Positions 63,750 through 64,000 of a DNA stretch of 64,000 bases are shown here, one piece after another. The notes under the pieces were generated by a model, which was not told where the DNA came from, ran no database searches, and saw nothing but the letters and a program-made list of their open reading frames with translations. Source of the DNA: Taklimakanibacter sp049323275 (GTDB taxonomy: Bacteria; Pseudomonadota; Alphaproteobacteria; Rhizobiales; Aestuariivirgaceae); the NCBI GenBank assembly GCA_049323275.1, contig JBMOOM010000057.1:23482-87481 (forward strand). Direction: 5' to 3'. A program made the translations under genes and the position numbers. The first letter of the stretch is position 1, and each line of letters opens with the position of its first letter.

Positions 63750-63773
63750 AAGCCCGGCTTCACCGCCGGGCTT
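63750..63773 (+). terminator. intrinsic terminator
   Basis: AAGCCCGGC / GCCGGGCTT with a 6-nt loop, followed by TTTCTTT, 25 bp after the peroxiredoxin stop codon. Confidence 0.8.
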
Positions 63774-64000
63774 TTTCTTTGCTCCCCAACTCGTCATGGC
63801 CGGGCCCCGATCCGGCCATCCAGCCTCACCGCCGCGCTGCTGCCAAGCGGACAAACTGGATGGCCGCCTCAAGGGCACGGGTGTCCGGTTTAAATTATGT
63901 GGACAAAGCGCACGGCATTGATTCTGTTGGGTTCGAAGCGTTTGGCGACGTATTCGGACACAGAAGGAACCAAAGCCGTGCGACACCACAATAGTGTATT
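63774..64000. other. no gene visible at the window end
   Basis: The last 227 bp contain no convincing start or open frame. A gene may begin or end beyond the window. Short frames here have no ribosome sites. Confidence 0.5.

Overview
The window is about 62-64 % G+C chromosomal DNA from an alphaproteobacterium, most likely of the order Hyphomicrobiales (Rhizobiales). This assignment is inferred from a MucR/Ros-type regulator, EcfG-like general-stress promoters (GGAAC-N16/17-CGTT), the rhizobial cysG-DUF2849-cysI-DUF934-cysH order, a NodZ-like glycosyltransferase and a palindromic repeat present in two copies. I recognised no rRNA, tRNA, CRISPR array, insertion sequence or phage gene.

Layout. 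(1) 0-6 kb is accessory and gene-poor. It holds small basic proteins, a DUF6894 protein, a MucR regulator, a metal-type MerR regulator with a 19-bp palindromic operator, about 1 kb with hairpins and hardly any genes, an HNH nuclease, a secreted thermonuclease and a decayed second thermonuclease. (2) 6-13 kb looks like a general-stress island: two YciE/YciF-like (DUF892) proteins, MgtC, DUF1328, a stress-type SDR, a Q/G/N-rich protein, DUF6766, DUF1772 and DUF305 proteins. Many carry an EcfG-like promoter. Two genes here are broken, one by an in-frame TGA and one by a frameshift. (3) 13-19 kb holds an AraC regulator, a methyltransferase and a compact arsenic operon: arsR, a fused arsC-arsN2, acr3 and an ArsK-like MFS gene, with a divergent Cys-tailed DUF6428 gene. 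(4) 19-33 kb is mixed metabolism: three EamA exporters, a threonine-dehydratase-like enzyme with a divergent Lrp regulator and a strong operator between them, Rnk, a lytic transglycosylase, an Ldh2 dehydrogenase, a class II aldolase, and a DUF2000/AraC pair whose start codons overlap. (5) 33-45 kb is one long minus-strand operon of eight genes: an IolD-like ThDP hydrolase, a class III aminotransferase, an IolE-like isomerase, a Gfo/Idh dehydrogenase, an RbsBAC-type ABC transporter and an NTF2-like protein. A divergent FAD-linked hydroxyacid dehydrogenase and a FadR regulator flank it. The set suggests catabolism of a cyclitol or aminocyclitol. (6) 45-50 kb holds a TetR regulator with two matching boxes, a truncated alkyltransferase-like gene, a D-tartrate-dehydratase-like enolase, and a DUF1326/DUF2182 pair divergent from an ArsR-SRPBCC pair. 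(7) 49.5-58 kb is sulfur assimilation: an XRE-cupin regulator resembling SutR, then ferredoxin, cysG, DUF2849, cysI, DUF934 and cysH, a TSUP sulfite-exporter-like protein, and rhodanese with metZ. (8) 58-64 kb holds a NodZ-like transferase, an 819-residue dimethylglycine/sarcosine-dehydrogenase-like enzyme, a FitA-type antitoxin remnant, a Cys-rich protein with a membrane partner, and a 1-Cys peroxiredoxin.

The observation I find most interesting is regulatory. A 16-bp inverted repeat, GTTC-N8-GAAC, often GTTCG-N6-CGAAC, sits in tandem between the XRE-cupin gene and the cys operon. It recurs in front of the rhodanese-metZ operon and in front of the peroxiredoxin gene, 12.7 kb away. This points to a local sulfur/redox regulon read by the XRE-cupin protein.
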